This document shows, one piece after another, positions 1 to 5,828 of a stretch of DNA of 6,135 nucleotides. The stretch covers positions 1 to 6,135 of the forward strand of contig JANTGV010000076.1 in NCBI GenBank assembly GCA_024762745.1, in the 5' to 3' direction. Made by a program: the position numbers and the translations under genes. The first letter of the stretch is position 1. Each line of letters opens with the position of its first letter. The stretch is from Sulfurimonas sp. (GTDB taxonomy: Bacteria; Campylobacterota; Campylobacteria; Campylobacterales; Sulfurimonadaceae). Under the pieces are notes generated by a model that was not told where the DNA came from, ran no database searches, and was given only the letters and a program-made list of their open reading frames with translations.

Positions 1-510
1 ATTTATAAAGGAAAAGTTCTTGTTGGTGACTCTGCACCATTTGCTGTAATCTTAGCAGATGACTTGTGTGTAAATCCAGATGGTGATGGTGTTTTGACAC
101 AGATGATAAAGCTCTATAAGAAGTATAAATGTTCTATTGTCGCTATTATGGAAGTACCAAAAGATCAAGTCTATAAGTATGGTGTTATCTCTGGAAAAGA
201 GATAGAGAGTGGAATTTTTATGCTTGATGATATGGTAGAAAAACCTGATAACGATAAAGCTCCATCAAACTTGGCAATTATTGGTCGTTATATTTTAACT
301 CCGGATATTTTTGAAAAAATTGAGAAGACAAAACCAGGGAAAAATGGAGAGATTCAAATCACTGATGCACTTTTAGCTCAAGCAAAACAAGGGATGGTTT
401 TAGGGTATAAGTTTAAAGGGAAACGTTTTGACTGTGGCTCTATGGATGGTTTTGTAGAGGCAACAAACTACTTCTACGACTTAGAGACTAAGCCCAAGAA
501 AAAGAAGTAG
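1..510 (+). CDS. galU: UTP--glucose-1-phosphate uridylyltransferase (UDP-glucose pyrophosphorylase), 3' part
   Basis: GalU makes UDP-glucose from UTP and glucose-1-phosphate in the cytoplasm, feeding lipopolysaccharide, capsule and glycan synthesis. The reading frame is open from base 1, so the gene starts left of the window; 169 C-terminal residues are visible, and roughly 105-115 are probably missing judged against the usual 270-300. Visible family signatures, numbered from the first visible residue, are FAVILADDL (14-22, nucleotide and metal-binding region), VEKP (79-82, with the conserved substrate-binding lysine), PSNLAIIGRYIL (88-99), GEIQITDAL (116-124) and the C-terminal GKRFDCGSMDGFVEA (140-154). 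A TTG codon at 64 lies inside the conserved domain and is not the start. The protein ends in a lysine-rich tail (KPKKKK). The gene converges on pyrG with 11 bp between the stop codons. Identification is firm; only the left boundary is unknown. Confidence 0.95.
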   Translation: MYKGKVLVGDSAPFAVILADDLCVNPDGDGVLTQMIKLYKKYKCSIVAIMEVPKDQVYKYGVISGKEIESGIFMLDDMVEKPDNDKAPSNLAIIGRYILTPDIFEKIEKTKPGKNGEIQITDALLAQAKQGMVLGYKFKGKRFDCGSMDGFVEATNYFYDLETKPKKKK

Positions 511-511
511 A

Positions 512-539
512 AGTTTAAGTGTTATTCAGCACTTAAACT
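512..539. terminator. Hairpin between convergent galU and pyrG, likely bidirectional terminator
   Basis: A perfect 10-bp inverted repeat, AGTTTAAGTG (512-521) and CACTTAAACT (530-539), encloses an 8-nt loop. The pyrG stop codon lies in the loop, and the right arm is the end of the pyrG coding sequence (Ser-Leu-Ser at the C-terminus). Read from the minus strand the stem is followed by a U-rich run (TCTACTTCTTTTTC) that lies inside the lysine-rich 3' end of galU, which fits an intrinsic terminator for pyrG. Read from the plus strand no U-run follows, so its efficiency for galU is doubtful. A second small hairpin (CTTGCA 542-547 with TGCAAG 552-557, 4-nt loop) lies just beyond. Confidence 0.7.
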
Positions 540-2141
540 AGCTTGCACAAATGCAAGAATAGATGCGTTTGGTGTTTGGAGTCTTGATGTAAACTCAGGG
601 TGGAACTGAACACCTAAGAACCATGGATGTCCCTCTATCTCTACAGTTTCGATAAGGCCGTTAGACTCACCAGTAACTATCATTCCAGCTTCTTCTAAGG
701 CTTCACGATAGGCAGGATTTGCTTCATATCGGTGACGATGTCTTTCATAAATAGTTTTTTGACCATTGTAAGCTTCTCTAATAATCGAACCCTCTTTTGT
801 GTCACATGGATACTCACCTAAACGCAGTGTTCCACCCATTGGTGATTGGTGTGTACGGAGTTGCGTTCCACCGCTTTGGTCTAAAAAATTGTCGATGAGG
901 TATATCATAGGGTGTGGAGTATCTTCATCAAACTCGACAGAGTTGGCACCCTCTAAACCAAGGACATTTCTTGCATACTCAACAAGTGTGAGTTGCATTC
1001 CGAGACAGATTCCAAGATATGGAATTTTGTTAATACGAGCATACTCTATTGCCTGTATTTTACCCTCAACACCGCGAGAACCAAAACCTCCAGCGACTAA
1101 AACAGAGTCACAATCAGCCAGAAGGGCTTCAGCACCTCTCTCTTCTATCTGTTCTGAATCAACCCAACATATCTCAACACGAGCGTCCAGGTGTGCACCA
1201 CAGTGAATGAGTGATTCTGTTAAAGATTTGTAGGCCTCTTTGAGTTCAAGGTATTTTCCGACAAAGCCAACGACAGTTCTGTTCTTTGGTTGAACAATCT
1301 TCTTCACAAGTGAATCCCACTCTTCCATGTCCGGGTCTATATCGCCAAGTTCAAGCTCTTTGGCTATTGGTTTAAGGATGTTTTGTCTCAGGAATGTCAC
1401 AGGTATATCATAAATTGTAGATGCATCAAGTGCCTCAATTACACTATCTTGTGGAACATCACAACTCATTGCCAGTTTTTTCTTAAAAGTTTTTGGAAGA
1501 GCTCTTTCACTTCTTGCAATAATCATCTGCGGAGTGATACCGATACGGCGAAGCTCTTGAACAGAGTGCTGTGTTGGTTTAGACTTCATCTCGCCAGCAG
1601 CTTTAATGTAAGGGATAAGTGTTACATGGATAAAAAATGTTCCAGCAACTTCATCATCATGCTTCATTTGGCGAATTGCCTCCATGAAAGGAAGTCCCTC
1701 TATATCTCCTACAGTTCCACCAAGTTCAACAACAAGGATATCATGACCCTCTCCAGCAAGTTTGATACGGCTGACAATCTCACCAACAATATGTGGAATG
1801 ACTTGAATAGTCTGACCTAAATAACCACCAGCACGTTCACGCTCTATTACAGAAGAGTAAACTTGACCTGTAGTAAAATTTGAAGACTTAAGATAGGAGG
1901 TGTCTAAAAATCTCTCATAGTTACCAATGTCAAGGTCTGTCTCTGCACCGTCTTTTGTAACAAAAACTTCACCATGTTCCAAAGGGGACATTGTCCCTGG
2001 GTCAACGTTTATATATGGATCTATTTTTAACATGCCTACTTTTTTACCAGAATGTTTAAGCAGTGTACCAACACTAGCAGCTGATATCCCTTTTCCAAGA
2101 GAGCTTAAAACCCCACCAGTGACAAAAATGTATTTAGTCAT
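522..2141 (-). CDS. pyrG: CTP synthase (glutamine-hydrolysing)
   Basis: PyrG converts UTP to CTP using ATP and glutamine-derived ammonia, the last step of de novo CTP synthesis, as a cytoplasmic tetramer. The protein has 539 residues, the normal length. The N-terminal amidoligase (synthetase) domain covers about 1-267 and begins [18 protein letters not shown], with P-loop Lys17 and conserved Asp/Glu motifs ([20 protein letters not shown], 54-73; [11 protein letters not shown], 139-149). The class I glutamine amidotransferase domain covers about 290-539, with the lid/oxyanion loop [11 protein letters not shown] (351-361), nucleophile Cys379 in GICLGMQ, and the His514/Glu516 pair in VQFHPEF. 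All catalytic residues are present, so it should be active. The ATG at 2139-2141 has a GGAG Shine-Dalgarno 7 nt upstream (2149-2152). The SGNH esterase gene lies 64 bp upstream on the same strand, so read-through is possible, but pyrG has its own promoter candidate. Confidence 0.98.
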   Translation of the reverse strand: MTKYIFVTGGVLSSLGKGISAASVGTLLKHSGKKVGMLKIDPYINVDPGTMSPLEHGEVFVTKDGAETDLDIGNYERFLDTSYLKSSNFTTGQVYSSVIERERAGGYLGQTIQVIPHIVGEIVSRIKLAGEGHDILVVELGGTVGDIEGLPFMEAIRQMKHDDEVAGTFFIHVTLIPYIKAAGEMKSKPTQHSVQELRRIGITPQMIIARSERALPKTFKKKLAMSCDVPQDSVIEALDASTIYDIPVTFLRQNILKPIAKELELGDIDPDMEEWDSLVKKIVQPKNRTVVGFVGKYLELKEAYKSLTESLIHCGAHLDARVEICWVDSEQIEERGAEALLADCDSVLVAGGFGSRGVEGKIQAIEYARINKIPYLGICLGMQLTLVEYARNVLGLEGANSVEFDEDTPHPMIYLIDNFLDQSGGTQLRTHQSPMGGTLRLGEYPCDTKEGSIIREAYNGQKTIYERHRHRYEANPAYREALEEAGMIVTGESNGLIETVEIEGHPWFLGVQFHPEFTSRLQTPNASILAFVQASLSAE

Positions 2142-2170
2142 CTAAAAACTCCATATATAATAATTACGCG

Positions 2171-2176
2171 ATTATA
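2171..2176 (-). promoter_or_regulatory. Putative -10 box of pyrG promoter
   Basis: The minus strand reads TATAAT exactly, 29 bp before the pyrG start codon. Transcription would start around 2164, leaving a leader of about 22 nt that contains the GGAG ribosome-binding site. No TTGACA-like -35 box stands at the expected spacing (the hexamer there is ACAGAT), which is common for Campylobacterota sigma-70 promoters. The predicted first transcribed bases are not a G-run, so the CTP-sensing reiterative-initiation control known from Gram-positive pyrG is not indicated. Confidence 0.5.
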
Positions 2177-2205
2177 GTATAAAGTCTCTTAAAATCTGTA
2201 TAGAG

Positions 2206-2820
2206 TTATTCAATCCATCTATGAGACTTTAGGTGTGTATAAATCCCGTCTGCTATATATTTGTAGCCAAGACTATTAGGGTGAATGTAGTCACTTTTTA
2301 GTGAAGAGTGACTTAACACATGGGAGAGCAGACCTTCAATGAGCTCTACATCCTCCTCCTCTGATAACTCTTTATAAAGATCTAAAGGGTTTAACCCTAA
2401 AAAAGATAGATCCGGTACAGAGATTAAAATTACGCTAATATTTTTTGCTTTAGCTAACTGTATAATTTGCTTGAGATTCTTTTTTAGCTCATCTGTAGAC
2501 TTCTTTTGTAAGAGGTCATTCCCACCAAAACATAAAAGCAGAAGTTTGATTGAGTTGTCATCTAGGAGAGAAGGAAGCCTTGCTAGACCTTCTTTTGATG
2601 TGTCTCCATTTACACCTGCGTTTATGACTCTAAGCTTAGTGGATTCAGCTAAGAGATAGGGATAGCTCTCATCACGTTTGGAGCCAAAACCATAAGTGAT
2701 ACTATCACCAAAGGCTAAGATTGTATCTGATTGTTTTAGCTTATTCACGTAAGGTTTCTCCTTGTTAAATGAGATGAAAAGGATTATGACTAAAAATAAA
2801 ACTATAAGATATTTATACAT
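2206..2820 (-). CDS. SGNH/GDSL-family esterase or lysophospholipase (TesA-like), N-terminally anchored or exported
   Basis: The 204-residue protein carries all four blocks of the SGNH hydrolase fold: block I FGDSITYG with nucleophile Ser40, block II NAGVNGDTS with Gly72, block III GGND with Asn101, and block V SDYIHPNSLGY with Asp177 and His180. This order and spacing resemble TesA/arylesterase-type hydrolases that cleave acyl esters or lysophospholipids; the true substrate cannot be read from sequence. The N-terminus (YLIVLFLVIILFISF, residues 3-17) is a single hydrophobic helix without a lipobox cysteine or obvious cleavage site, so the enzyme is probably exported and held to the inner membrane facing the periplasm. 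I chose the ATG at 2818-2820; a TTG at 2841 would add seven polar residues before the helix and lies upstream of or at the likely transcription start. Its Shine-Dalgarno is weak. pyrG follows 64 bp downstream with no clear terminator between. No gene symbol is justified. Confidence 0.88.
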   Translation of the reverse strand: MYKYLIVLFLVIILFISFNKEKPYVNKLKQSDTILAFGDSITYGFGSKRDESYPYLLAESTKLRVINAGVNGDTSKEGLARLPSLLDDNSIKLLLLCFGGNDLLQKKSTDELKKNLKQIIQLAKAKNISVILISVPDLSFLGLNPLDLYKELSEEEDVELIEGLLSHVLSHSSLKSDYIHPNSLGYKYIADGIYTHLKSHRWIE

Positions 2821-2841
2821 GTGATTATCTTTTTTACACAA

Positions 2842-2847
2842 ATTCTA
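2842..2847 (-). promoter_or_regulatory. Putative -10 box for the SGNH esterase gene
   Basis: The minus strand reads TAGAAT, with its 3' end 21 nt before the chosen ATG, giving a predicted transcript start near 2835 and a short leader of about 15 nt. It is the best -10 match close to this gene, but it is one mismatch from consensus in very AT-rich DNA and has no -35 partner. If real, transcripts would begin downstream of the upstream TTG, supporting the ATG start. Confidence 0.3.
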
Positions 2848-2870
2848 TCTAAAAAGTAAGTTTAATGATA

Positions 2871-2876
2871 TATAAT
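2871..2876 (+). promoter_or_regulatory. Putative -10 box of the Kef antiporter promoter
   Basis: TATAAT on the plus strand is followed by a predicted start near 2883 and a leader of about 20 nt with the AAGAGA ribosome-binding site at 2890-2895, 7 nt before the ATG. No -35 consensus is seen. Two imperfectly placed 6-bp inverted repeats surround the box: TAAGTT (2857-2862) with AACTTA (2877-2882), and GTTTAA (2860-2865) with TTAAAC (2884-2889). Either could be an operator, or chance in AT-rich DNA. Confidence 0.5.
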
Positions 2877-2902
2877 AACTTATTTAAACAAGAGAATTAA
2901 CT

Positions 2903-4525
2903 ATGGAAAACGCACTTCTTTATATTATTATTGCCTTAGGTATATCGATAGTAATAAATATTTTTTTAAAACGTATTGGTATTTCGCAGATAATAGGTTA
3001 TATCTTTACAGGTACTTTAATTGTTTATGCTTTTGATTTGAAACATCTTAATGATTCTCACACTCTTGAGCTTATTGGTGAATTTGGTATAGTTTTTTTG
3101 ATGTTTACTATCGGTCTTGAGATCTCTTTGGCAAAAATGGGCTCCATGAAAAAGGAGATTTTTGGCAATGGATTAGCACAAGTAGGATTAACTGCAATAG
3201 TTGTTTATTTTATCAGTAGTAATATTTTTGACTTAGACATGAAGTCTTCACTTATTATTTCTCTCGCATTTGCTCTCTCCTCTACCGCAGTTGTATTGAG
3301 CTATTTAAAGAGTTCAAAAGAGATTTATCGTCCCTATGGGCAGAGAGCCACTGGAATGCTGATATTTCAAGATATAGCCGTTATTCCCATCTTGATTCTT
3401 ATAAGTTTTTTGGTAACCGAGGGTGATGAGAGTGTATGGGTAATCCTTGGTGACACTCTGCTGAGTGCGATTATTGTACTTGGTTTGCTTTTTATAGTTG
3501 GAAAGAGACTTATGACATGGCTCCTGCACTTCTCTGCTTCATCAGAATTAGAAGAGCTGTTTATGGGTTCTGTTCTATTCATAGTACTTGGAGCGTCTTT
3601 GTTAGCGTACTATATGGGTTTTACTTATTCACTTGGTGCTTTTGTAGCAGGAATGATTATCGCAGAGACAAAATATCATCACAAAGTAGAAGCGGATATA
3701 GCCCCATTTAAAGATATTCTTTTAGGGACATTCTTCGTCGTTGTAGGGATGAAGATAGATGTAGCACTGTTTGTTGATAAAGTGGAGTTAGTTGTAGCAC
3801 TCTTTTTAGCTGTTTTTATTATTAAAGCAGCGATTATCTACCTTGTAGTACGTTTTTCAGATAAGCATACAACCTCTTTAAAGACGGCTTTAGCTCTTTC
3901 CCAAGTTGGTGAATTCTCCTTTGTTATATTTGCCGTAGCGAGTAGTGGAGGTATTTTAGATGAAGCACTCGCTCAGTTTTTAGTTTTGATAGTAATCTTT
4001 TCTATGATAATCACCCCATTTTTTATAACTAAAATAAAAGTTATCGTGGAGTTTATATCCAAAGAAAGCAGTTCGGTTGAAGAGCTTACACCACTTGAAG
4101 ATAGAAGCAATCATATTGTAGTTTGTGGATACAGTGTAGTTGGAAAGTTTGTTACAAAAAATCTCGATGAGTTAGGTGTGCCTTATGTTGTCATAGATAA
4201 CAGTTATAAGCATGTAAAAGAGGCCATAAGTGATGGCAGGGAAGCTTACCTGGGGGATGCTTCAAAACTATCAACATTGAGTGCGCTACATATCGAACAA
4301 GCGGCATCCGTAATTGTAACGCTAGATAATATAGAGAAAAAACGATTGATTAGTGAAGCAGTTTTAAAACATACAAAAAATGTAAACCTAATAGTAAAGG
4401 TTATCTCTTTAGAAGATAAAGAGAAGTTGGCAGATTTAGATATTACGACTATTGTTGATGGAAAAGTTGAGATTGCTAGGATTTTAGTGGAAAGAATGCT
4501 TTCTTGCCAGTTGAATAGCAAGTAA
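2903..4525 (+). CDS. Kef-type monovalent cation:proton antiporter (CPA2 family) with RCK/TrkA-N domain
   Basis: This 540-residue inner-membrane protein has the Na+/H+ exchanger fold of the CPA2 family at about 1-380, with about 12-13 hydrophobic segments, then a cytoplasmic nucleotide-binding domain at about 403-520. KefC-like hallmarks are GLE (71-73), SSTAVVL (126-132), FQDIAVIPIL (155-164, with the Gln156-Asp157 pair of the ion path), LGAFVAGMIIAET (244-256), the HKVEADIAPFKDILLG loop (260-275) and LSQVGEFSFV (332-341). The Rossmann unit reads VVCGYSVVG (406-414), with Asp432 at the end of strand 2 and GDAS at 451-454; the acidic Asp432 suggests NAD(H)-type ligand. The middle glycine of the usual GxGxxG is Ser411. 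There is no C-terminal RCK-C domain. No KefF/KefG-like oxidoreductase gene is adjacent. It probably exchanges K+ or Na+ for H+; ion choice and glutathione gating cannot be read from the sequence. Convergent with pyrE. Confidence 0.93.
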   Translation: MENALLYIIIALGISIVINIFLKRIGISQIIGYIFTGTLIVYAFDLKHLNDSHTLELIGEFGIVFLMFTIGLEISLAKMGSMKKEIFGNGLAQVGLTAIVVYFISSNIFDLDMKSSLIISLAFALSSTAVVLSYLKSSKEIYRPYGQRATGMLIFQDIAVIPILILISFLVTEGDESVWVILGDTLLSAIIVLGLLFIVGKRLMTWLLHFSASSELEELFMGSVLFIVLGASLLAYYMGFTYSLGAFVAGMIIAETKYHHKVEADIAPFKDILLGTFFVVVGMKIDVALFVDKVELVVALFLAVFIIKAAIIYLVVRFSDKHTTSLKTALALSQVGEFSFVIFAVASSGGILDEALAQFLVLIVIFSMIITPFFITKIKVIVEFISKESSSVEELTPLEDRSNHIVVCGYSVVGKFVTKNLDELGVPYVVIDNSYKHVKEAISDGREAYLGDASKLSTLSALHIEQAASVIVTLDNIEKKRLISEAVLKHTKNVNLIVKVISLEDKEKLADLDITTIVDGKVEIARILVERMLSCQLNSK

Positions 4526-4530
4526 GCATT
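4495..4530. terminator. Hairpin between convergent kef-type gene and pyrE, possible bidirectional terminator
   Basis: Arms 4495-4507 (AATGCTTTCTTGC) and 4518-4530 (GCAAGTAAGCATT) pair over 13 positions with one T-T mismatch, enclosing a 10-nt loop. The left arm and loop encode the last residues of the antiporter, and its stop codon is in the right arm. The pyrE stop lies 3 bp outside. No long U-run follows on either strand; the minus-strand read is followed by the moderately pyrimidine-rich CTTTCC. The stem is strong, but intrinsic termination without a U-run is uncertain. Confidence 0.55.
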
Positions 4531-4532
4531 AA

Positions 4533-5141
4533 CTAGTTCCCACGTGAACCCGGTTTAATAGCCTCACTACCATCTTTACAAAGTGGGCACTCTTCAGGTG
4601 AGTACATCTCAAATGTAAAATCGGCAAGTGCAAAAAATGGAATATCTTGAGGAAGTTTACAGTTACTCTGTGTTTTTATATCGCTATGCTCTCGTTTACA
4701 AAAACCACGATTTGCTAAAGCTGCAGCTCCCACAATTTTACCACCGAGATTTTTTACTACTGCAGCAGCTTCCATAGCAGATCCACCAGTTGTAATGATG
4801 TCTTCGCACATAAGAACTTTTTCACCTTTTTCTACTTCAAAGCCACGGCGAATAGTCATTTCGCCTCCAACTCTCTCTGCAAATATAAAGCGTACATCAA
4901 GAGCGGTTGCTAAAGCAAAACCTGCAATAAGTCCGCCAAGCGCAGGTGCACAAACAGTATCAATCTCTAAGCCACTCTCTTTAATCTGCTTGGCAAGTGT
5001 TTCTGCTAACAGTTTAGCAGTTTTTGGGTCTTCTAAAACTTTTGCAGACTGCAGATAAAACTGAGAGTGATTTCCACTACTGAGTTTAAAGTGGCCCTCT
5101 AAAAGAGCATCTGCGTCCATGTATATTTTTTTAACGTCCAT
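4533..5141 (-). CDS. pyrE: Orotate phosphoribosyltransferase
   Basis: PyrE joins orotate to PRPP to give OMP, the fifth step of de novo UMP synthesis, in the cytoplasm, normally as a dimer. The 202-residue protein shows the type I phosphoribosyltransferase features: [14 protein letters not shown] near the N-terminus (18-31, orotate-binding region), the mobile loop region around [15 protein letters not shown] (87-101), and the PRPP-binding loop [14 protein letters not shown] (109-122) with Glu113-Asp114. The C-terminus has the extension SPEECPLC...KPGSR (181-200) common in one subset of bacterial PyrE proteins; Cys148, Cys161, Cys185 and Cys188 are all in the last third. The ATG at 5139-5141 begins 2 nt after the frr stop codon and has no clear Shine-Dalgarno, so translation is probably coupled to frr. 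It is the last gene of the secG-frr-pyrE block here. Confidence 0.96.
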   Translation of the reverse strand: MDVKKIYMDADALLEGHFKLSSGNHSQFYLQSAKVLEDPKTAKLLAETLAKQIKESGLEIDTVCAPALGGLIAGFALATALDVRFIFAERVGGEMTIRRGFEVEKGEKVLMCEDIITTGGSAMEAAAVVKNLGGKIVGAAALANRGFCKREHSDIKTQSNCKLPQDIPFFALADFTFEMYSPEECPLCKDGSEAIKPGSRGN

Positions 5142-5143
5142 AA

Positions 5144-5701
5144 TTATACTTTGAGGATTTCAGCTTCTTTATCTTTCAAGATGCTGTCAATTTGTGCAGT
5201 AAATTTATCAGTGATTTTCTGTATTTGATCCTGAGCAGATTTTGATTCATCTACTGTTATCTCTTTCTCTTTTTCAAGCTTTTTAATCTGGTCGTTGGAG
5301 TGTTTTCTATCATTTCTAATTGATACTTTAGCGTTTTCACCCATTCCTTTCATCTGTTTTACAGAGTCTTGACGCTGTTCTACTGTCATTGGAGGAAAAA
5401 ACAGTTTGATTTGGTCACCGTCATTATTTGGATTTACACCTATGTTGGCTGCGTTTATTGCACCTTCAATATCAGCTAGGAGATTTTTTTCCCAAGGGTT
5501 TATAACAATTGTAGTTGCATCAGTTGCCAATACAGAACCAACTTGGTCAAGCGGAGTAGGTGTTCCATAGTAATCTATTTTTACATTATCCAATACTGAG
5601 ACTAAAACCTTACCAGTTCTTAGTGTTTTAAAGTCTTTTTGCATATGGTCTATGCTAGCTTGCATTTTTACTTCACAGTCGCTATATATTTCGTTAAGCA
5701 T
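5144..5701 (-). CDS. frr: Ribosome recycling factor
   Basis: RRF, with EF-G, splits the post-termination ribosome so subunits can be reused; it is normally essential. The 185 residues match the family length exactly. Domain I is the three-helix bundle formed by about 1-30 and 105-185, and domain II is the small beta domain of about 31-104. Signature stretches are FKTLRTGK (24-31), [14 protein letters not shown] (44-57), INPWEK (67-72), [11 protein letters not shown] (101-111) and [18 protein letters not shown] (127-144), which contains the conserved Arg129/Arg132 that contact the ribosome in studied homologues. The ATG at 5699-5701 has a good AAGGA Shine-Dalgarno (5708-5712) with 6-nt spacing. 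pyrE follows after 2 nt. It lies 124 bp downstream of secG with its own promoter candidate in between. Confidence 0.98.
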   Translation of the reverse strand: MLNEIYSDCEVKMQASIDHMQKDFKTLRTGKVLVSVLDNVKIDYYGTPTPLDQVGSVLATDATTIVINPWEKNLLADIEGAINAANIGVNPNNDGDQIKLFFPPMTVEQRQDSVKQMKGMGENAKVSIRNDRKHSNDQIKKLEKEKEITVDESKSAQDQIQKITDKFTAQIDSILKDKEAEILKV

Positions 5702-5736
5702 TCGGTTTCCTTCTTATATGAAAAAATAATGGTGTA

Positions 5737-5742
5737 ATTGTA
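5737..5742 (-). promoter_or_regulatory. Putative extended -10 box of the frr-pyrE promoter
   Basis: The minus strand reads TGCTACAAT, an extended -10 (TGnTACAAT), with the hexamer ending 35 bp before the frr start codon. Transcription would start near 5730 with a leader of about 29 nt that includes the AAGGA site. No -35 consensus is seen (hexamer ATATCA at 17-bp spacing), which an extended -10 does not need. This would make frr-pyrE transcribable independently of secG. Confidence 0.5.
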
Positions 5743-5798
5743 GCAAGAAATATTTTAAATGATATAAAAGTGCTTTTCAGGGAGAGTCTATAGAGGGT

Positions 5799-5828
5799 TA
5801 AAATAGCTGCATGAAGCAGACTATTTTA
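5799..5828 (-). terminator. Hairpin at the 3' end of secG, weak terminator or attenuator candidate
   Basis: On the minus strand TAAAATAG (5828-5821), one bulged T, CTGC, a 5-nt loop TTCAT, GCAG and CTATTTTA (5806-5799) fold into a stem of 12 pairs with a single bulge. The first arm starts with the secG stop codon itself (TAA). There is no U-run after the stem (AACCCTC follows), although the 3' arm contains UUUU. It may terminate secG weakly, partly attenuate read-through into frr, or protect the secG mRNA end. The remaining DNA to frr (5702-5798) holds only the frr promoter candidate and ribosome-binding site. Confidence 0.45.

Noticed and set aside
64..66. TTG as a possible galU start
   Set aside because: The frame is open from base 1 and encodes the conserved GalU motif FAVILADD just upstream, so the gene continues left of the window.
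799..1206. Plus-strand open frame of 135 codons opposite pyrG
   Set aside because: It lies wholly inside the well-identified pyrG amidotransferase domain on the other strand, and its composition (Ser, Arg, Cys, Pro rich) is typical of an antisense shadow; no ribosome-binding site or family match seen.
1383..1820. Plus-strand open frame of 145 codons opposite the pyrG synthetase domain
   Set aside because: Cys/Ser/Asn-rich antisense translation with no recognisable domain, fully covered by conserved pyrG sequence.
2140..2176. CTP-sensing attenuation or reiterative transcription upstream of pyrG
   Set aside because: The predicted leader is only about 22 nt, starts without a G-run and contains no terminator stem.
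2156..2176. Inverted repeat TATAAT...ATTATA upstream of pyrG as an operator
   Set aside because: Only 6 bp of pure A/T in an AT-rich intergenic stretch; one arm is simply the -10 box, so chance is the simplest explanation.
2821..2841. TTG at 2839-2841 as the start of the SGNH esterase
   Set aside because: It has no Shine-Dalgarno, would put polar residues before the export helix, and lies upstream of the predicted transcript start; the ATG at 2818-2820 fits better.
4246..4521. Minus-strand open frame of 91 codons opposite the antiporter RCK domain
   Set aside because: Antisense to a conserved Rossmann domain, Ser/Phe-rich, no start signal; it would also have to cross the pyrE convergent junction hairpin.
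5787..5794. Palindrome TCTATAGA between secG and frr
   Set aside because: Eight bases only, not repeated nearby and not placed relative to the -10 box in a way that suggests an operator.
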